From Roseiarcus sp963696665 (lineage in GTDB: Bacteria; Pseudomonadota; Alphaproteobacteria; Rhizobiales; Beijerinckiaceae): a DNA stretch of 64,000 nt. The notes under the pieces were generated by a model that ran no database searches, was not told where the DNA came from, and saw only the letters and a program-made list of their open reading frames with translations. The translations under genes were made by a program, and so were the position numbers. Position 1 is the stretch's first letter, and each line of letters opens with the position of its first letter. Of this stretch, positions 35,586 through 44,580 are shown piece after piece. The stretch covers positions 72,710-136,709 of the forward strand of contig CAVOLE010000041.1 in assembly GCA_963696665.1 (NCBI GenBank). The letters run 5' to 3'.

Positions 35586-36657
35586 ATGGCGCGTTATCAA
35601 AAACGGGGGCGGGGATCGAGGCAGGGAACGCCGAATTGGCGCGTGACACTGAAGGATCTCGCGCGGGATTTGGATATGTCGACGGCGACTGTGTCTCGCG
35701 CTTTCTATGAGCACGCCACGATTGCCGAGGAAACACGGCAAACTGTTCTCACTCGTGCCGCGGAGCTCGGTTACCAGGCCAACCTCTTCGCGCGGAGTTC
35801 TGATAACTCGACGGACCAAGATCGTGGGAGTTGTCGCTGCAGATCTCACGAATCCGTTCTATCCGGAGGTTCTGACGAAGCTCACGGACCGGCTGCAGGC
35901 AATCGACCTCAATGTCATGCTCATCACGGCCGGGCTGACGACATCGATGGACGACGCGCTGAAACTCCTGCTTCAATATCAGCCCGGCGTCATGGTCCTG
36001 CTCGCGGCGACATTGTCGTCCGAGGCGGCTGCGGCTTGCGTCAGGGCCGAAACGCCGCTCATTTTCTTCAATCGGCACCCGGCCGAAGACAATTCCGTCG
36101 CCATCGTTTGCGACAACATCGAGGGCGGGCGGGCGGCGGCCAGTCACCTGATTGGGCTTGGGCACCGACGTCTTGCCTATGTCGCGGGGCGACCAGACGT
36201 CTCCACCACCGTTGAGCGCTGGGAAGGCTTTCGGAAGGTCTGTCAGGAGCGCGGTCTCGATGTACCTCTCTATCAGGAAGCGGGCACCTTCACTTACGAA
36301 GCCGGGTACGGAGCGGCCATGCGGTTGCTCCGCGGACGAAACCCGCCAAAAGCAATCTTCTGCGGCAACGACATACTCGCGATCGGTTTTATGGACGCGG
36401 CGCGAAGGGAATTCGGGCTCGACATCCCGCGCGATCTCTCGGTGATCGGGTTTGATGATATCGCCATGGCTTCCTGGCCCTCGCATGCGCTCACCACCAT
36501 CCGCCAGCCGGTTGACCAGATGCTCGATCTCGTTGTCGCTTTCGTGCAGTCTCCGGTTCATAAAGACCATCCTAAGGTGACTCGTATCCGTGGAACCCTG
36601 ATTGAGCGCGCCACGACCGGGCCTCGTCGGCGCGCAGCTGCCCGAATCAGTGCATGA
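35586..36657 (+). CDS. LacI-family transcriptional regulator (one frameshift)
   Basis: From ATG 35586 an arginine-rich leader is followed by the helix-turn-helix VTLKDLARDLDMSTATVSRA and hinge (AAELGYQANLFARS). Near 35800 the frame shifts by one and the effector domain continues (TKIVGVVAADLTNPFYPEV through VIGFDDIAMASW). Total about 356 residues, normal for the family. The single lesion looks like a one-base sequence error or a recent mutation. It probably controls the divergent aldehyde dehydrogenase/ABC operon; its C-terminus overlaps the convergent SDR by 11 bases. Confidence 0.82.
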
Positions 36658-37393
36658 ACCGCCCGCCGTTGATGTCGAGAATCACGCCCGTCATGTAGGA
36701 CGACAGGTCCGAAGCCAGGAACAGGCATCCTTTGGCGATATCGTCGGCGACGCCGAGCCGGCCCAATGGAATGTTGGCGATGATCCCTGCCTTCTTGTCG
36801 TCGAGCTTGCCGGCAAAGATATCTGTGTCGATCGTCCCCGGAGCGATGGCGTTGGCGCGGATATTGAAAGGCGCGAGTTCACGCGCCATTGATTTCGTCA
36901 GGCTGTGAATGCCGCCTTTGGCCGCCGAATAGTGAGGCCCGCCAAAGATGCCGCCTCCAATCTGAGCTGCGACGGAGCCGATCGAGATGATTGCGCCGCT
37001 CTGGCGTTCTTGCATGGACGGCGCGACTGCCTGCGCCATATTGAGGCTGCCGCGAAGACTGACGTCGATCACCAGATCGAAATTTTTCTGTGTTATCTCC
37101 AACAGCTTGTCGGGCTGGCTGACGCCCGCATTGTTGACGAGGATATCGATCCGGCCGAAACGGTCCAGGGTCTTCTGGGCGGCAGCCTTGCATTGCGCCG
37201 AGTCGCGGACGTCGCAGGCGAGGCCAAGATTATCGTTGCCGAGTTCGGCTGCAGCCGCGACGGCAGCCTTCGCGTCGAGGTCCAAAATCACCACCTTCGC
37301 TCCTTCAGACACGAAGCGGCGAGCTGTTGCTTTCCCGATCCCGCGCGGTGAGGCGGCGCCCGTGATAATCGCCACCTGATCGTCGAGCAGCAT
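36647..37393 (-). CDS. SDR family oxidoreductase
   Basis: 248 residues: VAIITGAASPRGIGKATARRF at start, DILVNNAGVSQPD, SIGSVAAQIGGG and YSAAKGGIHSLTKS. The end DINGGRFMH is typical. Last gene of the pdxA-like operon (36.6-42.0 kb), 12 bases after the preceding SDR. Probable role: oxidation of a secondary hydroxyl on a sugar or polyol. Confidence 0.88.
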   Translation of the reverse strand: MLLDDQVAIITGAASPRGIGKATARRFVSEGAKVVILDLDAKAAVAAAAELGNDNLGLACDVRDSAQCKAAAQKTLDRFGRIDILVNNAGVSQPDKLLEITQKNFDLVIDVSLRGSLNMAQAVAPSMQERQSGAIISIGSVAAQIGGGIFGGPHYSAAKGGIHSLTKSMARELAPFNIRANAIAPGTIDTDIFAGKLDDKKAGIIANIPLGRLGVADDIAKGCLFLASDLSSYMTGVILDINGGRFMH

Positions 37394-37405
37394 GATCTCC
37401 TCCTC

Positions 37406-38194
37406 TCAGTCCGCCGTCCAGCCGCCGTCCACCACGATCGCCGATCCCGTCATCAGCGCGGAAGCGTCGGAGGCAAGAAAGACAATCGCGCCGGTGACAT
37501 CCTCCACTCGTCCGATGCGGCCGAGCTTGATCTTCGAGAGCACGTCTCGTTTGAATTTCTCGTCATTGAGGAAGCGGGTCGAAAGCGGCGTCTCGACGAA
37601 AGTGGGGCCGACCGTATTGACCCGGATGCCAAAGGGAGCCAGGTCCATCGCCATCGCCTTGGTCATACCCTCGATCGCCCATTTCGATCCGCAGTAGACG
37701 GAGCGCGTCGCCGCTCCGACATGGCCCATCTGCGACGAAATTTGGATGATTGAACCCGGCCTGCCGAACTCGCGCATACGTCGCGCCACCGCCTGACTGA
37801 CGAAGAACAGCGAGCGTACGTTGAGGCCCATAATGGCGTCGTAGTCTTCGACGGTTACGTCGAGAAACGGCGCGGGGCGGTTGGTGCCCGCGCTGTTCAC
37901 GAGAATATCAAACGGCTCGTTCACGGCCGCCATCCGCTCGACAGCGGAGAGATCGGTGACGTCAAGCGGGAGCGCCGCTGCCCGCCCTCCGCGACTCCGG
38001 ATCGCTTGCGCGAGCGCCTCAACCTCGTCGACCGAGCGCGCGACGAGCGTGACATCGGCGCCAGCATCAGACATGGCGGAGGCGGACGCCAGTCCGATGC
38101 CGCGTCCAGCCCCGGTGATGAGAGCGCGCTTGCCGTCAAGTCGGAATGAAGGCGATGGCGGTAGGGAAAGCGTCGTCTTGCTGGCGTCAAGCAT
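37406..38194 (-). CDS. SDR family oxidoreductase
   Basis: 262 residues: ALITGAGRGIGLASASAM, DILVNSAGTNRPAPF (NSAG instead of NNAG), QISSQMGHVGA and YCGSKWAIEGMTKAMA. Gluconate 5-dehydrogenase-like in general pattern. The gene is 9 bases downstream of a beta-hydroxyacid dehydrogenase and 12 bases upstream of another SDR, in one operon. Confidence 0.88.
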   Translation of the reverse strand: MLDASKTTLSLPPSPSFRLDGKRALITGAGRGIGLASASAMSDAGADVTLVARSVDEVEALAQAIRSRGGRAAALPLDVTDLSAVERMAAVNEPFDILVNSAGTNRPAPFLDVTVEDYDAIMGLNVRSLFFVSQAVARRMREFGRPGSIIQISSQMGHVGAATRSVYCGSKWAIEGMTKAMAMDLAPFGIRVNTVGPTFVETPLSTRFLNDEKFKRDVLSKIKLGRIGRVEDVTGAIVFLASDASALMTGSAIVVDGGWTAD

Positions 38195-38203
38195 GGTTTC
38201 ACA

Positions 38204-39112
38204 TCACCGTTCGGACACCTTCGTGGCGTCGAGCCCCGCCCAACTCTCGATCATCGGCGCGACGCGAGAACAGTCCGCTTGGGCCATGCCTTGCGTCATG
38301 GCGAACTGCCAGAATTGACGGACATTAGCGCCGAGCCACATCGGAACGCCGACCTTCTCAGCCTCCTGGAGGCAAAGTGTGACGTCCTTGTGCATGAGCT
38401 CGGTGCGGAAGTTCTGATCGTAGCGGCGCGTCACCACATGCTTTGGATACGCGATCTCCGAGACCCAGGAGCGGCCCGATCCGGCGTTGATGATCTTGAA
38501 CAGATCTTCGGGGTCGATGCCGCTCTTCTCGGCAAAGGCCATCGCCTCGCCGACGATGATCATGTTCGTGGCGGTGAGGAGGTTGTTCGCGAGCTTCACG
38601 ACCTGCGCCTTGCCGACCTCGTCGCCGAGATGGACCAGCGTTTTCGTAAAAGCGCGCAGGAACGGTTCAGCCCGATCGAGAGTCGCTGTAGGGCCGGCCG
38701 TCATGACGGCGAGCGTCTTGTTGTTGACCCCGATCGGCCCGCCGCTGACCGGAGCGTCGAGCACGGAAACGCCCCGCTCGCTCATCGTTTCGCCGACCTT
38801 GCGCGCCACCGTGGGCCCGGTGGTCGAAAGATCGATATAGTGTCGAACTGCCTTTCCCTCGATCACGCCGCCAGGGCCAAGCGCAACCGCTTCGACAATC
38901 GGCGCGTTCGGCAGGCTGACAAAGATCACCTCGGCGGCGCTGGCCACCGCTGCCGCGCTGGCTTCCTCGCGCGCGCCGCGCGCCGCGAGCCGCTTCAGGG
39001 CCGCCTCATTCGTGTCGAACACATGGACCGTGAAGCCAGCCTCAAGCGCCTTCTCGACCATCGGGGCGCCCATGGCGCCGAGGCCCACGAAGCCGAAGGG
39101 TTCCTTGCTCAT
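38204..39112 (-). CDS. NAD(P)-dependent beta-hydroxyacid dehydrogenase
   Basis: 302 residues from ATG 39112; the frame is open further upstream but ATG 39112 overlaps the previous stop by ATGA and aligns with the family. FGFVGLGAMGAPMVEKAL, LDAPVSGGPIGVNNKTLA and catalytic KAQVVKLANNLLTATN are all canonical. It forms a tandem pair with the following paralogue. Possibly acts on a four-carbon acid, as in LtnD-type enzymes encoded near PdxA2 proteins (inference from neighbourhood). Confidence 0.9.
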   Translation of the reverse strand: MSKEPFGFVGLGAMGAPMVEKALEAGFTVHVFDTNEAALKRLAARGAREEASAAAVASAAEVIFVSLPNAPIVEAVALGPGGVIEGKAVRHYIDLSTTGPTVARKVGETMSERGVSVLDAPVSGGPIGVNNKTLAVMTAGPTATLDRAEPFLRAFTKTLVHLGDEVGKAQVVKLANNLLTATNMIIVGEAMAFAEKSGIDPEDLFKIINAGSGRSWVSEIAYPKHVVTRRYDQNFRTELMHKDVTLCLQEAEKVGVPMWLGANVRQFWQFAMTQGMAQADCSRVAPMIESWAGLDATKVSER

Positions 39113-40023
39113 GGATGGGCTCCCTGCCTGAGCGGCTCCAGCGAAGGTTGGGCTTCGTAGAGCTTGTAAATGCCGCAAGCGTCGATCTCGGAATGCCCCG
39201 CGGCGATCAGCAGTCGGTAAAGCTGCGTCGCGAGTCCCGACATCGGCGCTGGCGTCTTTGTAGCGCGGGCGAGGTCCTGGACGGCCTCGAGATCCTTCAG
39301 GAGCTGGCGCGCATAGGCTCTCGGCGCGAAATCGTGCGCCGCGATCCGAGGATAAAGATGCTGCATGAGGACGCCATCGGCGTGCCCCCTGCTGACGCAG
39401 CGCGGCAGGATCGTTGAGTCGATTCCTGCGCCCTCCGCGAGCCGCGCTGCCTCCGCCAGCACAACATAAGTGCATCCGACGACAAGCTGCGCAATCGTCT
39501 TGGCGACCGAGCCAGCGCCAGTCGGTCCGACATGAGTGAACTGCTGGCCAATGTCGCCCATGAGCGGCTGCACACGACCGATATCCACATCGGACCCGCC
39601 CGCCATGATCGTAAGCGAGCCCTCGGCCGATGCGACAGGGCCGCCCGAAACGGGCGCATCCACCCAGCCGCAGCCGGATCCCTTACCGACCCGCTCGGCG
39701 AACTCGCGGCACGTCGTTGCAGGAATGGTGGAGAAATCGACCACGAGCTGCGGCGGCCGCAGGCGCCCGGCAAACCCATGCGCGCCGAAGGCGGCCCCTT
39801 CGACAGCCTGCGCAGAGGGAAGATTGAGCAGCACAAGCTCGGCGTCAGAGGCGGCGTCGGCGGCGTCTTTCGCTCGCCGGGCGCCCGCCCTTTCGACGGC
39901 GTGCAGGCGCGCGGGATCGATGTCAAAGGCGCAAACCGAATAGCCAAGCGACAACAGCCGCTCGGTCATGGGTCCGCCCATCAGACCGACGCCGATATAG
40001 GCAAGGCGCGGCCTAACGGACAT
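39109..40023 (-). CDS. NAD(P)-dependent beta-hydroxyacid dehydrogenase (divergent paralogue)
   Basis: 304 residues from ATG 40023, inside the last codons of the amidohydrolase. Rossmann motif LAYIGVGLMGGPMTERLL, substrate loop VDAPVSGGPVASAEGSL, lysine region GAGSVAKTIAQLVVG where the usual NN after the lysine is AQ. It overlaps the next dehydrogenase by 4 bp. Two such paralogues translated back to back may act on different stereoisomers or form mixed oligomers (speculative). Confidence 0.87.
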   Translation of the reverse strand: MSVRPRLAYIGVGLMGGPMTERLLSLGYSVCAFDIDPARLHAVERAGARRAKDAADAASDAELVLLNLPSAQAVEGAAFGAHGFAGRLRPPQLVVDFSTIPATTCREFAERVGKGSGCGWVDAPVSGGPVASAEGSLTIMAGGSDVDIGRVQPLMGDIGQQFTHVGPTGAGSVAKTIAQLVVGCTYVVLAEAARLAEGAGIDSTILPRCVSRGHADGVLMQHLYPRIAAHDFAPRAYARQLLKDLEAVQDLARATKTPAPMSGLATQLYRLLIAAGHSEIDACGIYKLYEAQPSLEPLRQGAHP

Positions 40024-40906
40024 CGTAAATGCGGACCGCGTTGTCATGGAACAGTTTGGCTTGCGCGTCTGCGCCCAGCCCCGCCGTGATTTCCTTGTAG
40101 CCCGAGAAGATGGTGTCGAGATCGCCGCAGACGCTGTCGACTGGAAAATTACTGCCGAACATGCAGCGATCAACGCCATAAAGGTCGATGATGGTGAGAA
40201 CGATGTCGCGGTTGTTTGCAACAAGCCACGGCTGTCCGGGCAGGCCGATGCCGGAAATCTTGGCGAATGCGTTCGGCCGCTTCGCGAGAATGGCCATCGC
40301 CTTTTTCCAGCCTGCGACGCCCTCGGCGCTTCGGTCCGCCGGGAGCCCGGAGTGGAGAAGGATCATCGGGATATCAGGATATCGATCCGCAAGTTGGGCG
40401 GCCTCGTGCAGGTGCCACCAGGGCGTCTGCAGATCGAACCGGAACCGGTAAGCAGCGAGTTTGGCGTAACCCTCGACCCATCGCGGATCGGCCATGCTGC
40501 CATGCTCGGAAAGCCCCGGTTTTGGATTCGAGCGCGGCTTGTGCCGGACGCCGCGAATGAAGTCGAAGCCCGCAAGACGCTCGAGCACGCTTGGCCAGTC
40601 GCTGCGGTCGAGCCAAGCCTGGCCGACCGCGGCGTTCGGCCAACCAGTCTCGCGACGCAGGCGGGCCATGTACTCCATCTCGCCAACCGGATCCTTCGGA
40701 TCCCATTCGGCCTCGATGTAGACAGTCTTGACGACATTGTGGCCCTTGGCGTCGCGCTTGTAGTCGTCGGGCAGATAAGGACAGCAGATGGCGGAATAGT
40801 CGCCGTAGCGAAACGGAATGAGAGGCCTATCGTTCAGCCACGGGTAATAGTTGATCGTCGGGTCCCAGAAATGGACGTGGGCGTCCACCATCTGCATGGT
40901 GTCCAT
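40013..40906 (-). CDS. Amidohydrolase-2 family hydrolase (fuconolactonase/pyrone-lactonase-like)
   Basis: 297 residues. DAHVHFWDP near the start gives the HxH metal site; MILLHSGLPAD carries the mid histidine and FGSNFPVDSV the late aspartate region, as in PF04909 proteins. Relatives hydrolyse sugar lactones (L-fuconolactone, L-rhamnonolactone) or 2-pyrone-4,6-dicarboxylate. In an operon with dehydrogenases for sugars and hydroxy acids, a lactonase step is the natural reading. It is the second gene of the operon, after the PdxA-like protein. Confidence 0.83.
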   Translation of the reverse strand: MDTMQMVDAHVHFWDPTINYYPWLNDRPLIPFRYGDYSAICCPYLPDDYKRDAKGHNVVKTVYIEAEWDPKDPVGEMEYMARLRRETGWPNAAVGQAWLDRSDWPSVLERLAGFDFIRGVRHKPRSNPKPGLSEHGSMADPRWVEGYAKLAAYRFRFDLQTPWWHLHEAAQLADRYPDIPMILLHSGLPADRSAEGVAGWKKAMAILAKRPNAFAKISGIGLPGQPWLVANNRDIVLTIIDLYGVDRCMFGSNFPVDSVCGDLDTIFSGYKEITAGLGADAQAKLFHDNAVRIYDVR

Positions 40907-40996
40907 CGTTCCTTCCCTTTGTCGCCGCCCTCAACCCATTCCGCTTAAGCAGCGCTCTCGCGCGTCCTCGAGGACACGTTTTCCGTCACGCTCTGA

Positions 40997-42001
40997 TCAG
41001 CTTTTGGCCATCCGCCCGGCCAAAAGCACCGCAGCCCGATTGGCGCCGACGTCGGCCTTGCCTTGGCCGGCAATCTCGTAAGCGGTTCCGTGCGCCGGCG
41101 TGGTAAGCGGGAAGGGCAGACCTGTGAAATAGACGACCCCTTCAAAGAAGCTCATGAGCTTCATCGCGATCTGTCCTTGGTCGTGGTACATGGTCAGGAC
41201 GGCGTCGAACTCGCCTGCCCGCGCGCGGACGAAAACGGTGTCGGGGGAATAAGGTCCGCTGCACCGAATGCCACGCGCCTGACCGGCCTTCACCGCGGGC
41301 TCAATCACCTCAATCTCCTCCCGTCCGAAATTACCTCCGTCGCCCGCATGCGGATTGAGACCGGCGACCGCGATATGAGGGTCGGAGTATCCCGCCTGTC
41401 GCATCGATCGCTCGGTCAGCAAAAGGCGACTGACGATCAATTCAACACTGAGGAGGGAAGCGACCTTGGCGAGCGGAACGTGGGAGGTGACGCGCGCGCT
41501 CCACAGCTCCGGCTGGACGTTGAACTCGGCGACCTGATCGGCGAGTTCCAGGAACTCCGAGGAAAACACCACCTCGTCCTCATAAGGAGGATAGGCCATC
41601 CGCATGGCGCTCTTATTGAAGGGTGTGAAGCAGACTGCGTCCACTTGCCCCGCGGCGCCAAGGGCGAGCGCCTTGCGGAAATTGTCCAGCGCCGAAGCGC
41701 CGCCGGCCTTAGCCGCGCGGCCCATCGCGATTGTGTCCGGATCGAGATTAGCAAGGTCAAGAAAGCCGTGAGCAGCGATTGGAAGCGCGGGAAGCTCCGC
41801 TTCGGCTACGGGCGCCAGCCCGGGCGAAAGGCTTGCCGCGCGCGCGCCGCGCTCAAATACGCGTTTGTCGCCCACTATGAGGAGCTGAACGGCCTCCGCG
41901 ACCTCCCGGTCCGCCGCCAAACGGGCCGCGAGCTCAGGGCTGATGCCTGCGGGATCGCCGACCACCAGCGCGACGAGCGGCCGCACGCGAGACGCATCCA
42001 T
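40997..42001 (-). CDS. pdxA: PdxA/PdxA2-like 4-phospho-hydroxyacid dehydrogenase
   Basis: 334 residues. Start PLVALVVGDPAGISPELAAR, central metal/substrate histidine region (VTSHVPLAKVASLLS), AVAGLNPHAGDGGNFGREE and a late YHDQGQIAMKLM motif with the metal-binding HD pair, all hallmarks of PdxA. The catabolic setting favours the PdxA2 role, oxidising 4-phospho-threonate or -erythronate to a dihydroxyacetone phosphate product, rather than vitamin B6 synthesis. The DUF1537 kinase that normally makes the phosphorylated substrate is not in this window. First gene of the operon, divergent from GntR. Confidence 0.85.
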   Translation of the reverse strand: MDASRVRPLVALVVGDPAGISPELAARLAADREVAEAVQLLIVGDKRVFERGARAASLSPGLAPVAEAELPALPIAAHGFLDLANLDPDTIAMGRAAKAGGASALDNFRKALALGAAGQVDAVCFTPFNKSAMRMAYPPYEDEVVFSSEFLELADQVAEFNVQPELWSARVTSHVPLAKVASLLSVELIVSRLLLTERSMRQAGYSDPHIAVAGLNPHAGDGGNFGREEIEVIEPAVKAGQARGIRCSGPYSPDTVFVRARAGEFDAVLTMYHDQGQIAMKLMSFFEGVVYFTGLPFPLTTPAHGTAYEIAGQGKADVGANRAAVLLAGRMAKS

Positions 42002-42140
42002 GCTTGGGCTCCTCCTTGGCGATCAAGGTAACCGAACGCGCGGCCCCTGTACAGAGAATACTGCATACACTTACAACTGGACCGCGCCGCCTTCGCTGAG
42101 CTAGGGATGGGCCTACAATCTGGCGACTCCTCGGACTCCT

Positions 42141-42815
42141 ATGACCCCCGTACTGATCGCGAAGGTCGCCCGGACGACCCTCCACAGCGAAGTCACCTCC
42201 CGGTTGCGCAATCTTATCGTCCAGGGACACTTCGCCCCGGGCGAACGCATCAACGAGGTGCGCCTTGGAGAAGACCTGGGCGTCTCCCGGACCCCGTTGC
42301 GTGAAGCCATCCGGACGCTAAGTAGCGAAGGGCTTCTCGAACTCATCCCAAACCGCGGCGCGATCGTTCGGGCTTTTTCGTTACATGAGGTGCTCGACAT
42401 GCTCGAGGCGCTCGCGGTCATCGAACAGGGATGCGGAGAGCTCGCCTGCGAGCGGGCGACGGAAGCGGATCTCGAGCTCTTCCAGGCGCGGCAAGAGGCG
42501 ATGGTGCAGAGCTATGAGGCGCGGGACCGCTTGTTATATTTTCAGATCAACCAGGAGCTGCACGGGATGATCGTCAGCCTCGCCGACAACGCGACGTTGG
42601 GCGGCGTCCATGCGGAGATCCAGGCAAAGCTCAAGCGCATCCGCTTCCTCGGCAATGACGAGCCGTCGGTATGGGCGCGCGCGGTTGCCGAGCATGCCAG
42701 GATCGCCGAAGCGCTAATGCATCGCGACAGCCGTGATCTGGTCGCCGTCCTGCGGAGCCACAATGAACTGACGCTGGGCCGCGTGCGAAGCGCGACGGTA
42801 GGCGAAGTGGTCTGA
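42141..42815 (+). CDS. GntR/FCD-family transcriptional regulator
   Basis: 224 residues. The winged helix occupies residues 14-75 (LRNLIVQGHFAPGERINEV, LGVSRTPLREAIRTLSSEG), followed by an all-helical FCD effector domain with metal-ligand histidines (INQELHGMI, AEHARIAEAL). Divergent from the pdxA-like operon, which it probably represses until an organic acid ligand binds. The shared 139-base region holds the palindrome CTGTACAG at 42047-42054. Confidence 0.88.
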   Translation: MTPVLIAKVARTTLHSEVTSRLRNLIVQGHFAPGERINEVRLGEDLGVSRTPLREAIRTLSSEGLLELIPNRGAIVRAFSLHEVLDMLEALAVIEQGCGELACERATEADLELFQARQEAMVQSYEARDRLLYFQINQELHGMIVSLADNATLGGVHAEIQAKLKRIRFLGNDEPSVWARAVAEHARIAEALMHRDSRDLVAVLRSHNELTLGRVRSATVGEVV

Positions 42816-43534
42816 TTTTCTCGCTTCGACTGCCAGATGTTGCTGTGGCCCATTAGGAGATTGAGACTGCCGGTGAGCGCGATGGAGTAGGTCAGGCGCA
42901 GGCCGAGCAGCGCCGGTCTGCGCTGACGGAGATGCTGGCGGTCGTTTTGTCGATGCGCGGCTATCGCTCGCCGACCGAGTTCGAATCCGAAAATCGACCG
43001 ATTGATAGCGATAGTCCCTGCAAGCGCGCAAAAAATTTTCAGCCACTTTGTGCTGCGATTTCAAAAGCCTAAGTTTTTGACGGTACTTTGGCCGGAGGAA
43101 TGCCGTCACGCCGAGATTGTTTGCCAGTTCTTTCAATAGCTTGTACGATCAGAAAACAATCGAGTGGGAATGATTTTGGCCCATCCGGGGCTATCTCACA
43201 CCATCCCAAAAACTTACATAATAATTGATAAATAAGATAGAATCGTCCGATCACATTCGGAGACTATCTGCCGGCAGAGATCGCTGTCGGCCCACTCTTT
43301 GACGGTGCGCTTTCCCATTGCGAAATCCCATTTTGTCCGACACCGTCAGCGCGCGAGCGCCATTTGACGGTCTTTTACGGCCCGGCTATCGCTCGCTCGG
43401 CGTCGTTATCTGGACGGCAATTTGCTTCGGCTCCGACAGCACTTAGGAAGTCGCGGTTCGAGAGCTTGGATAAAGCGCTTTGTTGAGGGCGAGGACCGCG
43501 AGTCTGTGTGATGACAAGGAAAAGGCGCGATGCC
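42816..43534. other. Intergenic region between GntR and the hyp locus
   Basis: About 720 bases between convergent genes. It contains the possible transposase remnant listed separately, an A/T-rich patch around 43200-43240, and nothing else that I can support. It looks like a junction between the catabolic region and the hydrogenase locus. Confidence 0.5.
42949..43005 (+). pseudogene. Possible IS3-type transposase C-terminal remnant
   Basis: The plus strand reads SMRGYRSPTEFESENRP, which resembles the GYRSPxEFE ending of IS3-family integrase cores. No transposase precedes it and no inverted repeats are visible, so it would be a relic of a lost element. Short and therefore weak evidence. Confidence 0.3.
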
Positions 43535-44580
43535 TCAGCAGATGCGGGGAAGTTGCTCGCCGGACAGCCAATCGACGATACGTCCACCGCCAAATCCCGT
43601 CGTCATCTGCACAAAGCGGTGATCGTCCTTCATGGTTTCGCCTATAATGGCCGCGTCGCGGCCAAGCGGATGAGCCCGCATCGCCCCAAGCAACGTCTTC
43701 GCCGCCTCCGGCGCGGCGATTGCGACCAGCTTGCCCTCGTTCGCGACATAAAGCGGATCGAGCCCCAGCAACTCGCAGGCGGCGGCGACCTCTGGCTCCA
43801 CCGGAATTGCATCTTCGTCGATGCGGAAGCCGACATTCGACTGATTGGCGACCTCGTTGAGCGTCGCGGCAAGCCCCCCGCGGGTCGGATCGCCCATGAC
43901 CCGCAGCTTATTGCCGGCAGCCTCCACCATTGCTTCGACGAGGCTATGGAGCGGGGCGAAATCCGACAGGAGATCGGTGACGAAAGCGAGGTTCTGGCGC
44001 TTCGACATGACGGCGACGCCGTGGTCGCCAATGGTGCGGAGAGGATTGCGCGGTCGCCCGGCCGCGCCTTCTCGGCCGAAAGGTTGAGACCGTCCAGAAC
44101 AGCGCCGATGCCGGTAGTTGCGATGAAGACGCCGTCGGCCTTGCCGTGCTCGACGACCTTGGTGTCTCCAGCGATGATCGGAACCCCGGCGGCGCGCGCG
44201 GCCGCGCCCATGCTGTCAGCGATGCGCTTGAGGTCGGCGAGCGGAAAGCCCTCCTCGATGATGAAGCTCGCTGAGAGGTAGAGCGGTTTTGCGCCGCCCA
44301 CGGCGATATCACTGATCGTGCCGTGCACGGCAAGCGAACCGATGTCGCCGCCTGGGAAGAAAAGCGGCGAGACAACGTAGCCGTCGGTCGTCATAACCAT
44401 GCGGTCCTGGACGACGTCGAAGGCCGTCTGGTCGTTGCCGCGGCGCAGCCATTCATTGTCGAGCGCCTCGTGGAAGATGTCGGCGATGAGCTGCGCCATC
44501 GCGCGGCCGCCCGAGCCGTGCGACAGGTCAATGCGTCCATTCTTGATGTCAAGTCGGCGGCGGTAGGCCTTCGAAATCAT
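43535..44580 (-). CDS. hypE: [NiFe]-hydrogenase maturation protein HypE (one frameshift)
   Basis: From ATG 44580, overlapping the hypD stop by ATGA. N-terminal half: IDLSHGSGGRAMAQLI, TTDGYVVSPLFFPGGDIG and AIL-type ATP-binding AIRS fold; C-terminal half in the next frame from about 44020: VMGDPTRGGLAATLNEVANQ, ending with PRIC, the tail whose cysteine is carbamoylated by HypF and dehydrated to thiocyanate. Total about 348 residues, normal length. One apparent single-base shift. HypE with HypF makes the CN ligands of the active-site iron. Last gene of the hox-hyp locus. Confidence 0.9.

Noticed and set aside
42949..43005. GTTCGAATC string resembling a tRNA T-loop
   Set aside because: No matching T-stem, acceptor stem or anticodon arm around it; the plus frame reads a transposase-like GYRSPTEFE instead.
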